From CAYVUI01 sp964454745 (GTDB lineage Bacteria; Planctomycetota; Phycisphaerae; Sedimentisphaerales; Anaerohalosphaeraceae), in the NCBI GenBank assembly GCA_964454745.1, contig CAYVUI010000023.1:1-43369 (forward strand): 43,369 nt of DNA. The letters run 5' to 3'. Shown here one piece after another: positions 24,001-31,934 of this stretch; within the stretch, counting starts at the first letter, position 1, and every line of letters starts with the position of its first letter. The notes under the pieces were generated by a model. It did not search any database. It saw nothing but the letters and a program-made list of their open reading frames with translations, and was not told the DNA's origin. The translations under genes were made by a program, and so were the position numbers.

Positions 24001-27000
24001 AACGGTGTCCTGGTTTCCTCGGATAAGACGATCACGATCTCATTCGAACAGCCGGACTTTATCTATGTCGGCGGTGATTCGCAGATCAAGGATATCCAGG
24101 AAGGTATCAATAACGCGAAAGACGGCGATGTTGTGGTCATCCAGTCGGGTATCTGGCATACCGAGCGAGCGATTATCCTGGATAAGTCGATTCGCCTGAC
24201 GTCCGATTCCCCGGAAAACCCGGAGCGTACGGTCATCAACGGCAACGAGGTTGGCAACAGTGCCCAATGGAAGGCCCTGGTGATTACAGGGGCCGCCGAT
24301 GAGGATACCATTGTTGAGGGATTGACCTTCAGTGAGTGGAGAGGTTCGGGTGCGAACGGCAGAGATGGCGAAAACGCAGGTGATAATGGCGTAAATGGAG
24401 CCAGTGTCTCAGGTATCGTGATTACAATTGACGGGATGGTCAGCCCGACCCTGCGCAACTGTGTGATCGAAGACTCCCTGCTTCGCGCCGGTAACGGGGG
24501 TACGGGTGCAGACGGTGACGATGAAACCAATGCCGGTCGCGGCGGATGGGGCGGTTTTATCCGCGGCGGAGGTATTTATATCGGGAGAAACGCGGCGCCC
24601 GTTTTTGAGAATATCGAGTTTAGAAACCTCGAGGCTGTCGGCGGTATGGGTGGAGACGGTGGTAATGAAGGCCACCCGTCTACTTTCGCCAACTACGGCG
24701 GAAACTGGAGTATTTCCCAGACGTTCAATGTCACCCGTGACAGCGTGGTCTGGGTGGAAGGTGACCTGTGGGCGGAGTGGGGCTATGCAGGTCCTGCGCG
24801 TTATTATACCGGATACGGCGGTGCGGTCTATTGTGATCAGTCCAGTTCGCCGACGTTCATTAATTGTACCTTTGAGGAGAATACCGCGTGGGGCGGCCGA
24901 ACCGGCCTGGGCGGAGAAGACAGCAACGGTTTCCGGGCATTTCCTACGTATCGCTATGAACTGCCGAGTTTTGGCGGGGCGGTTTACTGTGCAGAAAACA
25001 CCAATGTCCTGTTCCAGGGCTGTACTTTTGAAAATAACTCTTCAGTACTGCCCGGACATGGTGCCCCTCCAAGCCAACCGGATGACTTCTGGGCAACCCC
25101 GGAATACCTGGACTTTTATATTGGTCACGGCGGCGGTGTCTGCGCGGAGACTGAGTGTGTGCTGACATTTGAAGACTGTGATTTTATCGGCAACGAAGCG
25201 AGCCTTGGCGGCGCACTGTATTATAACGATACCTGCGATGTCGCGCTGAGTAATTGCCGGTTTGAAGAAAACGAGGCCTTTAACGGCGGTGCGATTCAGG
25301 GTGTGAACTCCAAATCGTTCTTTAACGCGACGACGTTTAAATCGAACCGAGCGACGCTTCAGCCGGGTACGGTCGGCGAGGAAGTGGCCAACGAAGAAGA
25401 AAACGTAATCTTCGGCCAGGGCGGCGCACTGGCACTGTTCGGCACGCCGACGGATTTCATTGACTGCGTATTTACCGAGAACCTGGCGACCGCGGAAGGC
25501 GGGGCGCTGTACTTCAAGGGTTCTTCGAGCGAGACGATCATCGAGTCGAACCTGTTTAACTGCCTGCTGGACAATAACTATGTCGGCGGTGCGGGTGGTG
25601 CAATTGCTTCAAGCTGGTTCTCGCAGGTTACGCTGGACAGTTGTACGGTAGCGGATAACGGTGCGTACTGGAATACCGGCCAGGGCGGCGGTTTGAGTGC
25701 GAACCTCAACAGCTCGATCGATACGATCGATACGATTATCTGGGGCAACCTCGCATCAAATGGTTCGCAGCTTTATGTGGGTGACGGGTTGGATGGACAT
25801 CCGGAGCCTTCTTCGATGAAGCTGGACTTCAGCAATGTGCAGACTGAGGCGGACGATATCCTGGTTCAGCCGAACCTGACGGTTGCGGCGACGGGAACGC
25901 CTTCGATCCTGGTCGAAACGATCCTCGGTGAAGGAATTTCAATCATTGGCGATCCGGTTTACACGGGTAACGCGATGGCCTCGGGTACTTTCAAGGGCGG
26001 AATCTCCGCAGGTATCGGCATCGAAGAAGGTATCATTATGACGACCGGTACAGCGACTGATGCCCTCGGACCGAATAGCTCAGATGGCACGAGTACGTTT
26101 AACAATGAACCCGGCGATGAAGACCTTGACGCGTTACTGCCCGGCGGAGTGACTTCTCAGGACGCCACAGTGCTTACTTTCACATTCCGCAGTGACGGCG
26201 GGGACTTGTTCTTTAACTTCGTCTTTGCTTCAGAAGAGTATAACGAATTTACGAACAGCTCGTTTAACGATGTGTTCGCCTTCCTGCTGGACGGTGAGAA
26301 TATCGCACTGATCCCGGGAACGAATGTTCCGGTTACGATCAATAATGTAAACGGCGGCAACCCGATTGGGATCAACGCCAGCAACGAGGAACTGTTTAAC
26401 AACAATGACCTCACAGACGGCGGGCCGTTCCATTACATTGAATATGACGGCTTTACGCAGGTCTTTACCGCGCAGAAGTTCGGCCTGGGTGCGGGAACGC
26501 ATACGATCAAACTGGCGATTGCAGATGCCAGTGACCAAGCACTGGATTCGGCGGTATTTATCCAGGCCAAATCGTTTTCTGATACACCTACGATCCCGTT
26601 TGGTGATCCGGTCATTGTGGAAACGAACAGCTCGATCGAAGGTTTTGCCCAGGATGAGCAGACGATGGACTGGCAGCCGGAACCGGGCAGCGGCAATATC
26701 AGTGCGAGCCCGGAATTTATACAGGGCAACCTTGGGGCTTATTACCTCAGCCAGGAAGATGTTGATCCCAACCAGCCGCAGAGTAATGCTGTGGATAAGG
26801 GTTCGATGCTGTCGGGCTTTGGCGGGGATTATACGACCCGTACGGATAACCTGGCGGACGTCAGTGTAGTGGATATGGGCTTCCATTATCCGACACGAGG
26901 ATTTGAAACCTTCGATATCTGTCAGCGTTGTGATTTGCTGGGTATTTTTGATCCCAATTATTATGCTCCGGACGCGTTGGTTAAATTTGAATATGACGGT

Positions 27001-28386
27001 ATCGTGAATATGAATGACCTGTCGCTGTTTGCGTACTACTGGCTGGATGCGGATAATGTTTGCGGTCCGGCGAATGGATGGTGTGCAGGGGCGGATGTCA
27101 TTTATGATATCAACAAGCGGGTGGATATGCTTGATATTTTGACACTCGCGGGCTGCTGGCTGGTACAGGATACGGAAGTTCCGGTCCCGAATCCGTCCGA
27201 GTGGGCGCCCGGCGGCGGGATTCCGACTTCCGATACCGAGACATCCATTGTGATGACCGCGGCTACGTCGCGGGATAACTGGGATGACCAGGTTGAGTAT
27301 TACTTTGACTGTGTAGTTGGCGACTGTATCGACAGCGGCTGGCAGGTGGATTCACACTACGAAAATACCGGTCTGCTGGCGAATGAGCTGTATTCCTACC
27401 GTGTCCGTGTACGGGACAATGCCGGAAATATGACGGACTGGTCGGATGAGATATTCGTGACGACCGGTGCGGATGCAACGCCTCCGGAACCGCTCAAGGC
27501 TGAATTCTCGATTTTGCCGAATTCGACAAGCCTCACTTCGGTTGCGATGGAAGCGCTTGAAGCGATAGACCCATCGGGTGTCGAGTATAACTTCCTGTGT
27601 GTATCCGGCAATTGTAATGACAGCGGATGGCAGGACAGCACGACCTATGAAGACACGGGCCTGATGGAAGGCGATTCACTGCAGTATGCGGTGATTTATC
27701 GTGATAAGTCTCCGTTCCAGAACCAGGGCGAACTTTCAGATTATGCCTCTGTGATCGTGGGAGCGGATATCGACGAAACGCCGCCGGCACCGGATCCGAT
27801 GACGTTTGCAATTGCTCCGGCGTCTTCGGGTTGTGAAGAGATTACGATGACGGCGACCGTGGCGACTGATGCCAGCGAGCCGGTGGAATACTTCTTTGAG
27901 AATACGACGGACCTGACGGACAGCGGGTGGATCGAATCGCCCACATGGACCCAGGGCGGATTGACCATTGGTGTCGAGTATTCTTATCGTGTCATGGCAC
28001 GCGACAGCAAGGGCAATATGACGGCGTTCTCTGAAGAGGCGTCTGCGATTGTGGGCGACGGCATTGACTGCCTGCCTCCGTATCCGAGCGGTGGTGTACA
28101 GGGTCAGCCGGCGACATTCGCTCTTGGCGGACAGCCGGATCAGTACCAGATATCGGGTCAGTGGTATCATTCGATGGTGGCACTGGAAGCGGAAGATGAG
28201 TCCGCCGTGGAATACATCTTCGAGTGCCGAGGCAGCAATTGTGTCCAGGCACGTGTCCAGCAGGAAAGCCCGATTTATGTAGTACCGGTTGCTTCGCAGA
28301 ACTTCAACAACGAGTACCGCGTGATCTATATTGATGTGTTCGGCAACGAGAGTGCTCCTTCTGCGTGGTATGAAGTGATCCCGTAA
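21100..28386 (+). CDS. Giant secreted mosaic protein: two beta-helix blocks, choice-of-anchor L, dockerin-like and FN3-like repeats
   Basis: A 2,428-residue exported protein (2,439 if started at 21067) with signal peptide MRKVLFTIFAIFLIFSTANA. Order by nucleotide: first right-handed beta-helix (about 21157-23780), opening YSTIAAAIEAAADGDTILV and rich in polymorphic-membrane-protein-like repeats such as GGAIWA, NCTF and GGAIxF; an InlB-like beta repeat (about 23797-24060); second beta-helix opening IQEGINNAKDGDVVVIQSG (24061-25900); choice-of-anchor L domain (about 25930-26585, with FVFASEEYNEF and NDVFAFLLDG); helix-closing segment; dockerin-like segment (about 26970-27165, NMNDLSLFAYYWL and VDMLDILTLAGCWL); four FN3-like modules (27180-28383). 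Such proteins are taken to be surface adhesins or polysaccharide-binding proteins. No catalytic site or membrane anchor was recognised. It is followed by a strong terminator. Confidence 0.85.
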   Translation: MRKVLFTIFAIFLIFSTANAKILTVPDRYSTIAAAIEAAADGDTILVRPGVYTLPASDQPGDADYPYQFEGLKFAGKSNIKLTSMFNPDSPNWDVVTQTVIDCGGGETYEAYLGGIAGAVTDATGVVDEAYVDATAGTWRVFESRRAFYFDGTETNIEIIGFTIRNGVTAGAVGQYGNAQIVDFEQIVEEGEEIPAPTEFLWRVSSGLDAEGDGYGGAVLCENDASPKFRYCHFANNTVMGGRGGNGADGQGFGAGELNAEWGGHGGHGSGFGYGGAVAARNTSTPEFDNCIFEGNVAKGGEGGNGGNGGDQTGDGQVGGGGNGGYGGAKTMDGMTYGEGGVDPQGAPQLPVDTFAGDGEGFGGAIWVEYGSAPTITNCTFLDNEATNGRGGDAGSRGLGDDRGDDALASRVGDVGSNDSSNDMLGAAIFYSGDSDAGAKQAVSISNSQFELNRTYEEQIFAGYGLGGDTAFILEPEENDYSNATVYIEDMIGMTMDNCRFFENVCGAVEVINSDLTLNTCDFIANEAGRGAAIEFRSSEVLSINDSSFSGNIASGDGGAIWAFSAVYISDSSFSDNISEGGLGGGIYSRAGWPLDIDMTTFVGNKAVWGGAIFVDQATSDVHIDKCYFQDNTAESAGAIYLLDSTDNTVDQCTFLQNHAIGGDFDNVGGGAIVCSAAALDLKNSIFRANDATNEQGYGGAINLFGGDNDPSFHTIFNCLFESNKADQDGGAIISQFWTEPDIANCTFAYNTSGDLGGAVYQGWGLSGHPAVVRDSIFYKNSKYALYEENFGGQIVSSFNLFYQNTPADFYKSDTGDFAGDAGQAGFDNEIGDPRFENGPLGAYYLQQAYSPAVDNGSQAASNVFTSSFTTSKDNIADTGQVDQGYHHLNSDDPLVLPSYTLNVQVDPLTPYGKFKISGSVYGPSNPFPATQYPLGTYVPITAIPDAGFRVGRWSGGTSNDSSTKNDNGVLVSSDKTITISFEQPDFIYVGGDSQIKDIQEGINNAKDGDVVVIQSGIWHTERAIILDKSIRLTSDSPENPERTVINGNEVGNSAQWKALVITGAADEDTIVEGLTFSEWRGSGANGRDGENAGDNGVNGASVSGIVITIDGMVSPTLRNCVIEDSLLRAGNGGTGADGDDETNAGRGGWGGFIRGGGIYIGRNAAPVFENIEFRNLEAVGGMGGDGGNEGHPSTFANYGGNWSISQTFNVTRDSVVWVEGDLWAEWGYAGPARYYTGYGGAVYCDQSSSPTFINCTFEENTAWGGRTGLGGEDSNGFRAFPTYRYELPSFGGAVYCAENTNVLFQGCTFENNSSVLPGHGAPPSQPDDFWATPEYLDFYIGHGGGVCAETECVLTFEDCDFIGNEASLGGALYYNDTCDVALSNCRFEENEAFNGGAIQGVNSKSFFNATTFKSNRATLQPGTVGEEVANEEENVIFGQGGALALFGTPTDFIDCVFTENLATAEGGALYFKGSSSETIIESNLFNCLLDNNYVGGAGGAIASSWFSQVTLDSCTVADNGAYWNTGQGGGLSANLNSSIDTIDTIIWGNLASNGSQLYVGDGLDGHPEPSSMKLDFSNVQTEADDILVQPNLTVAATGTPSILVETILGEGISIIGDPVYTGNAMASGTFKGGISAGIGIEEGIIMTTGTATDALGPNSSDGTSTFNNEPGDEDLDALLPGGVTSQDATVLTFTFRSDGGDLFFNFVFASEEYNEFTNSSFNDVFAFLLDGENIALIPGTNVPVTINNVNGGNPIGINASNEELFNNNDLTDGGPFHYIEYDGFTQVFTAQKFGLGAGTHTIKLAIADASDQALDSAVFIQAKSFSDTPTIPFGDPVIVETNSSIEGFAQDEQTMDWQPEPGSGNISASPEFIQGNLGAYYLSQEDVDPNQPQSNAVDKGSMLSGFGGDYTTRTDNLADVSVVDMGFHYPTRGFETFDICQRCDLLGIFDPNYYAPDALVKFEYDGIVNMNDLSLFAYYWLDADNVCGPANGWCAGADVIYDINKRVDMLDILTLAGCWLVQDTEVPVPNPSEWAPGGGIPTSDTETSIVMTAATSRDNWDDQVEYYFDCVVGDCIDSGWQVDSHYENTGLLANELYSYRVRVRDNAGNMTDWSDEIFVTTGADATPPEPLKAEFSILPNSTSLTSVAMEALEAIDPSGVEYNFLCVSGNCNDSGWQDSTTYEDTGLMEGDSLQYAVIYRDKSPFQNQGELSDYASVIVGADIDETPPAPDPMTFAIAPASSGCEEITMTATVATDASEPVEYFFENTTDLTDSGWIESPTWTQGGLTIGVEYSYRVMARDSKGNMTAFSEEASAIVGDGIDCLPPYPSGGVQGQPATFALGGQPDQYQISGQWYHSMVALEAEDESAVEYIFECRGSNCVQARVQQESPIYVVPVASQNFNNEYRVIYIDVFGNESAPSAWYEVIP
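21820..22083 (+). repeat. Glycine-rich repeat stretches inside the first beta-helix
   Basis: Two in-frame blocks rich in GGxGGN and GGHGG units (for example GGRGGNGADG and GGNGGNGGDQTGDG) interrupt the first beta-helix, linked by a normal helix rung. They resemble glycine-rich insertions known in other bacterial beta-helix surface proteins. Confidence 0.7.
27180..28383 (+). repeat. Four FN3-like modules, three with a Cx4C pair
   Basis: Four modules of about 95-105 residues each share VEYxF, DSGW, a Y-rich edge strand (YSYRVRVRD, YSYRVMARD, EYRVIYID) and a linker of TPPxP type. Three carry cysteines four apart (CVVGDC, CVSGNC, CRGSNC); the third module has none at that place. Confidence 0.65.
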
Positions 28387-28425
28387 TCGAGCGGGGCCGG
28401 CAGCGGCCGGACTAATTGAGAATCC

Positions 28426-28460
28426 AAAAGGACCGATGAAACTTGTCGGTCCTTTTTTTA
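28426..28460 (+). terminator. Rho-independent terminator of the giant gene
   Basis: AAAGGACCGA (28427-28436) pairs with TCGGTCCTTT (28446-28455) around a nine-base loop, continuing into a run of seven T. It lies 40 bases after the stop; the A-rich left side could also serve the convergent subtilase gene. Confidence 0.92.
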
Positions 28461-28537
28461 TGCGCGTGGAGTGTGTGATTTGTCTGTGCTGATACGGAGT
28501 TTGCGTGCCGGCGCTTTGGTGTGTCAGCGGTTTGAGA

Positions 28538-30295
28538 CTACAGTTCCGCGGGGGATTGCCAAAGCTCAGGGTGGACACGCAGGATTGCGTTGAGCATGGC
28601 CTGGACGTCGGCCAGGTCCACGGTGCCGTCAAGATTGATGTCCCCGGCGAGCAGGTCGCGGGTATCGGTGACGCTGTAGTTTTCCATCTGGAAGGCGAAG
28701 TCCATAATGGTGACATCGCCGTCGCGGTTGAGATCAAACCAGCGGATATCTTGTTTGTCCGGTTCGGGGTGAACCTGCCAGGAGAGGCAGTAGTTTTCGC
28801 TGTTGCGTTCGAGCTGGTTGAAAAGCTGCTGGGGATTGAAGCGGACGATGAGCCGATATTGTGTGCAATCGGCGGGCAGGGGGGTAAAGAGGTGTTCAAG
28901 GTTGTCCCAGGGGCTGTCGCATTCGTCGATGATGACCGCACCTTCGGGGTACAGGGCCCACAGCTCAAGGCGGAGGTCGGTAAACTGGCTGTTGATCTCT
29001 GCGAAGGGATACTGGTTTTCAAAATGGCGGTTCCAGGTCAATGTCGCTGCGAGCCGCTTGCCGGCAGGCTGTTCGATCGAGAAATCATAGGTGTCATAAG
29101 CTTCGGGCTCGGCCAAGAGGGTTTTGTAACTCCAGCCGGCGGGATCGGGCGATTGTATTGTTTGGCTGTCTGCCGGGGCCGGTGAGAGGAGGATTTCCAT
29201 CGCCTTTTGTGCGTTGACCATCCCGGCACCCTGGAGGCGGTCTCCGGGGTAATAGGTGTCGTCTTCGGGGCTGACCTTGCCCTTGTGCCAGTAGGGCAGC
29301 TTGTCTGCGGAAGTCATCAGGATGGATTTGAGCATAGGTCCGGGCCCGGCCTCGATGAGCCGGCGGTAAAGGGCTGCGTCCTGTTTGGCCTTGTCCAGCA
29401 GCAGACCGACGGTGCCCGAGACCACCGGGGCGGCATAACTGGTTCCCGCCTCGGTCAGTGTGTAGCTCTGCTGGGATTCGGTATCCGGGACCATGCAGAT
29501 TCCGGGAGCGACGAGGTCGGGTTTGCTGGTGCCCTCAATGGTGGGGCCGGAGCTGCTGGATTCGGGATATACAAGACCCAGAGAGCCGTCAGCAAGGTTT
29601 TCAATCACTCCTACCGCGATGACGTTGCCCCCGGCAGCGGGATAGAGCAGCGGATCAAAAGCGTCGGTGCCGTTTCCCGCGGCGGCGATGATGATCTTGT
29701 CCTGATGTTCCGCGAGGGCCTGAAAACCGCGGGTCCACCAGTCTTCAAAGCAGCTGCCGATACTGAGAGAGAGGATTTCGGGAGTAACAGGATTATTGTT
29801 ATACAGATACTCTTCAATGAAATGATGAAATTCGTAGACATCAAACGCTGCGCCCGGGAGGGCCCCGACATAGGCAAAGCTGCCGTAATCCGGATGTTTT
29901 GCGTCCGGATCAAGGCCGGTCAGCAGTCCGCAGATTGCCGTGGCGTGGTTCGAGACTCCGCCGAGCATCTCACCGTCGTCCTCGAAAAGGATATCGCTGC
30001 CGAGAAAGCAGTTGTGGTTAATCATCGGGAGATAGTCGTATCCGGTCTGATCGTGGTCATAGCTGATGCTTCGGCATACCAGCCCGAGAAAGACCTGGCT
30101 GCCAGTGAGCATTTCGTCCTGTTGACGGAGTGAATTTAGGCCGATGCGGGTGAAAACTTCCGGTTTCGATATAACTGTATCTGTATTGTCCGCAAATGCA
30201 AATGTACATAACAGGGCCGCTGTCACTGCCATTGCTGTGACCATCGGCGGGAATGTCAACTTTGCGTGATCCTCACTGATCGAATAATCCCTCAT
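28538..30295 (-). CDS. Secreted subtilisin-like (S8) protein with C-terminal dockerin-like domain
   Basis: A 585-residue exported protein. A long N-region and hydrophobic core (about 18-36) form the signal peptide. The S8 core shows NHATAICGLLTG with His117, AAAGNG with the oxyanion Asn208, and GTSYAAPVVSG with Ser286. The strand that normally carries the catalytic Asp (AVIDTGI) reads GLVCRSI, with Cys74 at the Asp position. A beta-rich domain follows (about 370-510), then a dockerin-like pair of calcium loops, DLNRDGDVTI and DINLDGTVDL (521-561). The ATG at 30295 is chosen because it precedes the signal peptide; alternatives are a TTG at 30346 and an ATG at 30244. No ribosome binding site is evident. 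It may be an altered protease or a binding protein. Confidence 0.85.
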   Translation of the reverse strand: MRDYSISEDHAKLTFPPMVTAMAVTAALLCTFAFADNTDTVISKPEVFTRIGLNSLRQQDEMLTGSQVFLGLVCRSISYDHDQTGYDYLPMINHNCFLGSDILFEDDGEMLGGVSNHATAICGLLTGLDPDAKHPDYGSFAYVGALPGAAFDVYEFHHFIEEYLYNNNPVTPEILSLSIGSCFEDWWTRGFQALAEHQDKIIIAAAGNGTDAFDPLLYPAAGGNVIAVGVIENLADGSLGLVYPESSSSGPTIEGTSKPDLVAPGICMVPDTESQQSYTLTEAGTSYAAPVVSGTVGLLLDKAKQDAALYRRLIEAGPGPMLKSILMTSADKLPYWHKGKVSPEDDTYYPGDRLQGAGMVNAQKAMEILLSPAPADSQTIQSPDPAGWSYKTLLAEPEAYDTYDFSIEQPAGKRLAATLTWNRHFENQYPFAEINSQFTDLRLELWALYPEGAVIIDECDSPWDNLEHLFTPLPADCTQYRLIVRFNPQQLFNQLERNSENYCLSWQVHPEPDKQDIRWFDLNRDGDVTIMDFAFQMENYSVTDTRDLLAGDINLDGTVDLADVQAMLNAILRVHPELWQSPAEL

Positions 30296-30433
30296 AAAAT
30301 AAGAACTTACAGAATTTATTCTACTAAAACGGAATCGGCAGTTCAATAGAAAAAATATATAGGTACGTTGTATTCTTGCATCATGGCAGGAGGGTTGTTA
30401 CACTTGAGGCCAATTGAATGTAAAGGAAAGATT

Positions 30434-30961
30434 ATGGCAGTTATTTTAGATGAAACCGGTATTGGTATCGCGATTCGCTCGCTGGCGGAGTCGATTTCGT
30501 GCGATTTGACGGAAGATACGGATTTTGCGGTGATCGGGATTCGCAGCCGGGGTGAAAACCTGGCCCACAGGCTTTGCGAGCAGCTTGGTGAAATCATCGG
30601 GCGTGAATGTCTCTGCGGGGTTCTGGATATTACGCTGTACCGTGATGACCTTGATCTGCCCCATTCGGATGGGCAGCCTTCCGTAAAAACGACGGATATT
30701 CCGTTTGATATCAGCGATAAGATCATTTTCCTCGTGGACGATGTGCTGTATACGGGGCGCAGTGTCCGTGCGGCGATGGATGCTTTGATTGATTTCGGCC
30801 GGCCAAAGGCGATTCGCCTGGCGGTCCTGGTCGAGCGGCAGGGGCGGGAGTTCCCGATCCAGGCTGATTATACGGCTAAGCACGTCGAGCTGGACGAGGG
30901 AGAGAAGGTCAAGGTTCGCTTTACGGAAACGGACGGGCACGACGAGGTCATTATCTGTTAA
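30434..30961 (+). CDS. pyrR: Bifunctional pyr operon regulator / uracil phosphoribosyltransferase PyrR
   Basis: A 175-residue type I phosphoribosyltransferase. The PRPP loop reads VDDVLYTGRSVRAA (101-114), the PyrR form of the motif, and FAVIGIRSRGENLA and LDITLYRDDL are also typical. PyrR in many bacteria binds pyr mRNA leaders and attenuates transcription when UMP is high, and has uracil phosphoribosyltransferase activity. The ATG at 30434 is preferred, with AAGGAAAG upstream. It heads pyrR-pyrB-pyrC, which supports a role in pyrimidine control. I found no clear PyrR binding loop or terminator/antiterminator pair in front of it, so here it may act mainly as an enzyme or regulate elsewhere. 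Confidence 0.94.
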   Translation: MAVILDETGIGIAIRSLAESISCDLTEDTDFAVIGIRSRGENLAHRLCEQLGEIIGRECLCGVLDITLYRDDLDLPHSDGQPSVKTTDIPFDISDKIIFLVDDVLYTGRSVRAAMDALIDFGRPKAIRLAVLVERQGREFPIQADYTAKHVELDEGEKVKVRFTETDGHDEVIIC

Positions 30962-30971
30962 GGATGATTGT

Positions 30972-31934
30972 ATGGCGGTACGTGATGCGGAGTTTGAATG
31001 GACGCATAAGCACCTGATCGGGCTGCGTGAGCTTTCCCGCCGGGAGATCGAGTTTATCCTCGAGACGGCGAAAAGTTTCGAACAGATCTCGACGCGTTCG
31101 GTGAAAAAGGCCCCGCCGCTTCGGGGCAAGGTAGTGGTGAATCTCTTTTTCGAGGATTCGACGCGGACGCGGAATAGTTTTACGCTTGCCGCCAACCGGC
31201 TCAGTGCGGATGTGATCGAGTTTACCAAGCGGGCCTCTTCGGTCAGCAAGGGCGAGACGCTGCTGGATACGGCCCGGAACCTGCAGGCGATGGGGCTGGA
31301 TATTATCGTGATCCGTCACAATGCCGGGGGGGCGGCGAAGTTTTTGTCGCGCAGTATCGATGCCTGCGTGGTCAATGCCGGGGATGGATATAACGAACAT
31401 CCAACCCAGGCACTTTTGGATGTATATACCATTTTGCAAAAACGTGAGCGGCTCGACGGGCTCAAGATCGGGATCGTAGGAGATATCGCGCATTCCCGCG
31501 TGGCACGGTCCAATATCTGGGCGATGACCAAGCTCGGGGCCGAAGTGACGCTTATCGGTCCGCCAACGCTGATGCCTTCGCGGGTGGATCAGCTTCCGGT
31601 AAAGGTTTCGTACAGTCTCGATGAAGTGATCGAGGAGCTGGACGTGATTAACATGCTGCGAGTCCAGTTTGAGCGTATGGGTGGGTCGCAGTTTCCGTCG
31701 GTCAAGGAATACTCGCACTTTTTCGGCCTGACGGTCGAGCGGATGAAGCGGGCCAAGCCGGACATTATCGTAATGCACCCGGGGCCGATCAACCGCGGGC
31801 TCGAGATGGAATCTGAAGTGGCGGACGGCAAGAATTCGGTGATCCTCCAGCAGGTTGCCAACGGACTGGCGGTTCGTATGGCAGTGCTGTTTTTAGTCAA
31901 CCAGGCGGCAGGGGCAAAAAGGAAAAAAGCATGA
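30972..31934 (+). CDS. pyrB: Aspartate carbamoyltransferase, catalytic subunit
   Basis: PyrB condenses carbamoyl phosphate with L-aspartate, the committed step of pyrimidine synthesis. The 320-residue protein has the carbamoyl phosphate loop FEDSTRTRNSF (60-70), the aspartate-site HPTQALLDVYTI, GDIAHSRVARSN and MHPGPINRG. The start at 30972 has AAGGA seven bases upstream, ten bases after pyrR; longer in-frame readings overlap pyrR and carry no family sequence. The stop overlaps the pyrC start as ATGA. No pyrI regulatory subunit is present, as in Bacillus-type enzymes. Confidence 0.96.
   Translation: MAVRDAEFEWTHKHLIGLRELSRREIEFILETAKSFEQISTRSVKKAPPLRGKVVVNLFFEDSTRTRNSFTLAANRLSADVIEFTKRASSVSKGETLLDTARNLQAMGLDIIVIRHNAGGAAKFLSRSIDACVVNAGDGYNEHPTQALLDVYTILQKRERLDGLKIGIVGDIAHSRVARSNIWAMTKLGAEVTLIGPPTLMPSRVDQLPVKVSYSLDEVIEELDVINMLRVQFERMGGSQFPSVKEYSHFFGLTVERMKRAKPDIIVMHPGPINRGLEMESEVADGKNSVILQQVANGLAVRMAVLFLVNQAAGAKRKKA

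Noticed and set aside
21720..25900. CRISPR-like or tandem DNA repeats in the giant gene
   Set aside because: The repetition is at protein level (beta-helix rungs) with varied codons and no fixed spacer length.
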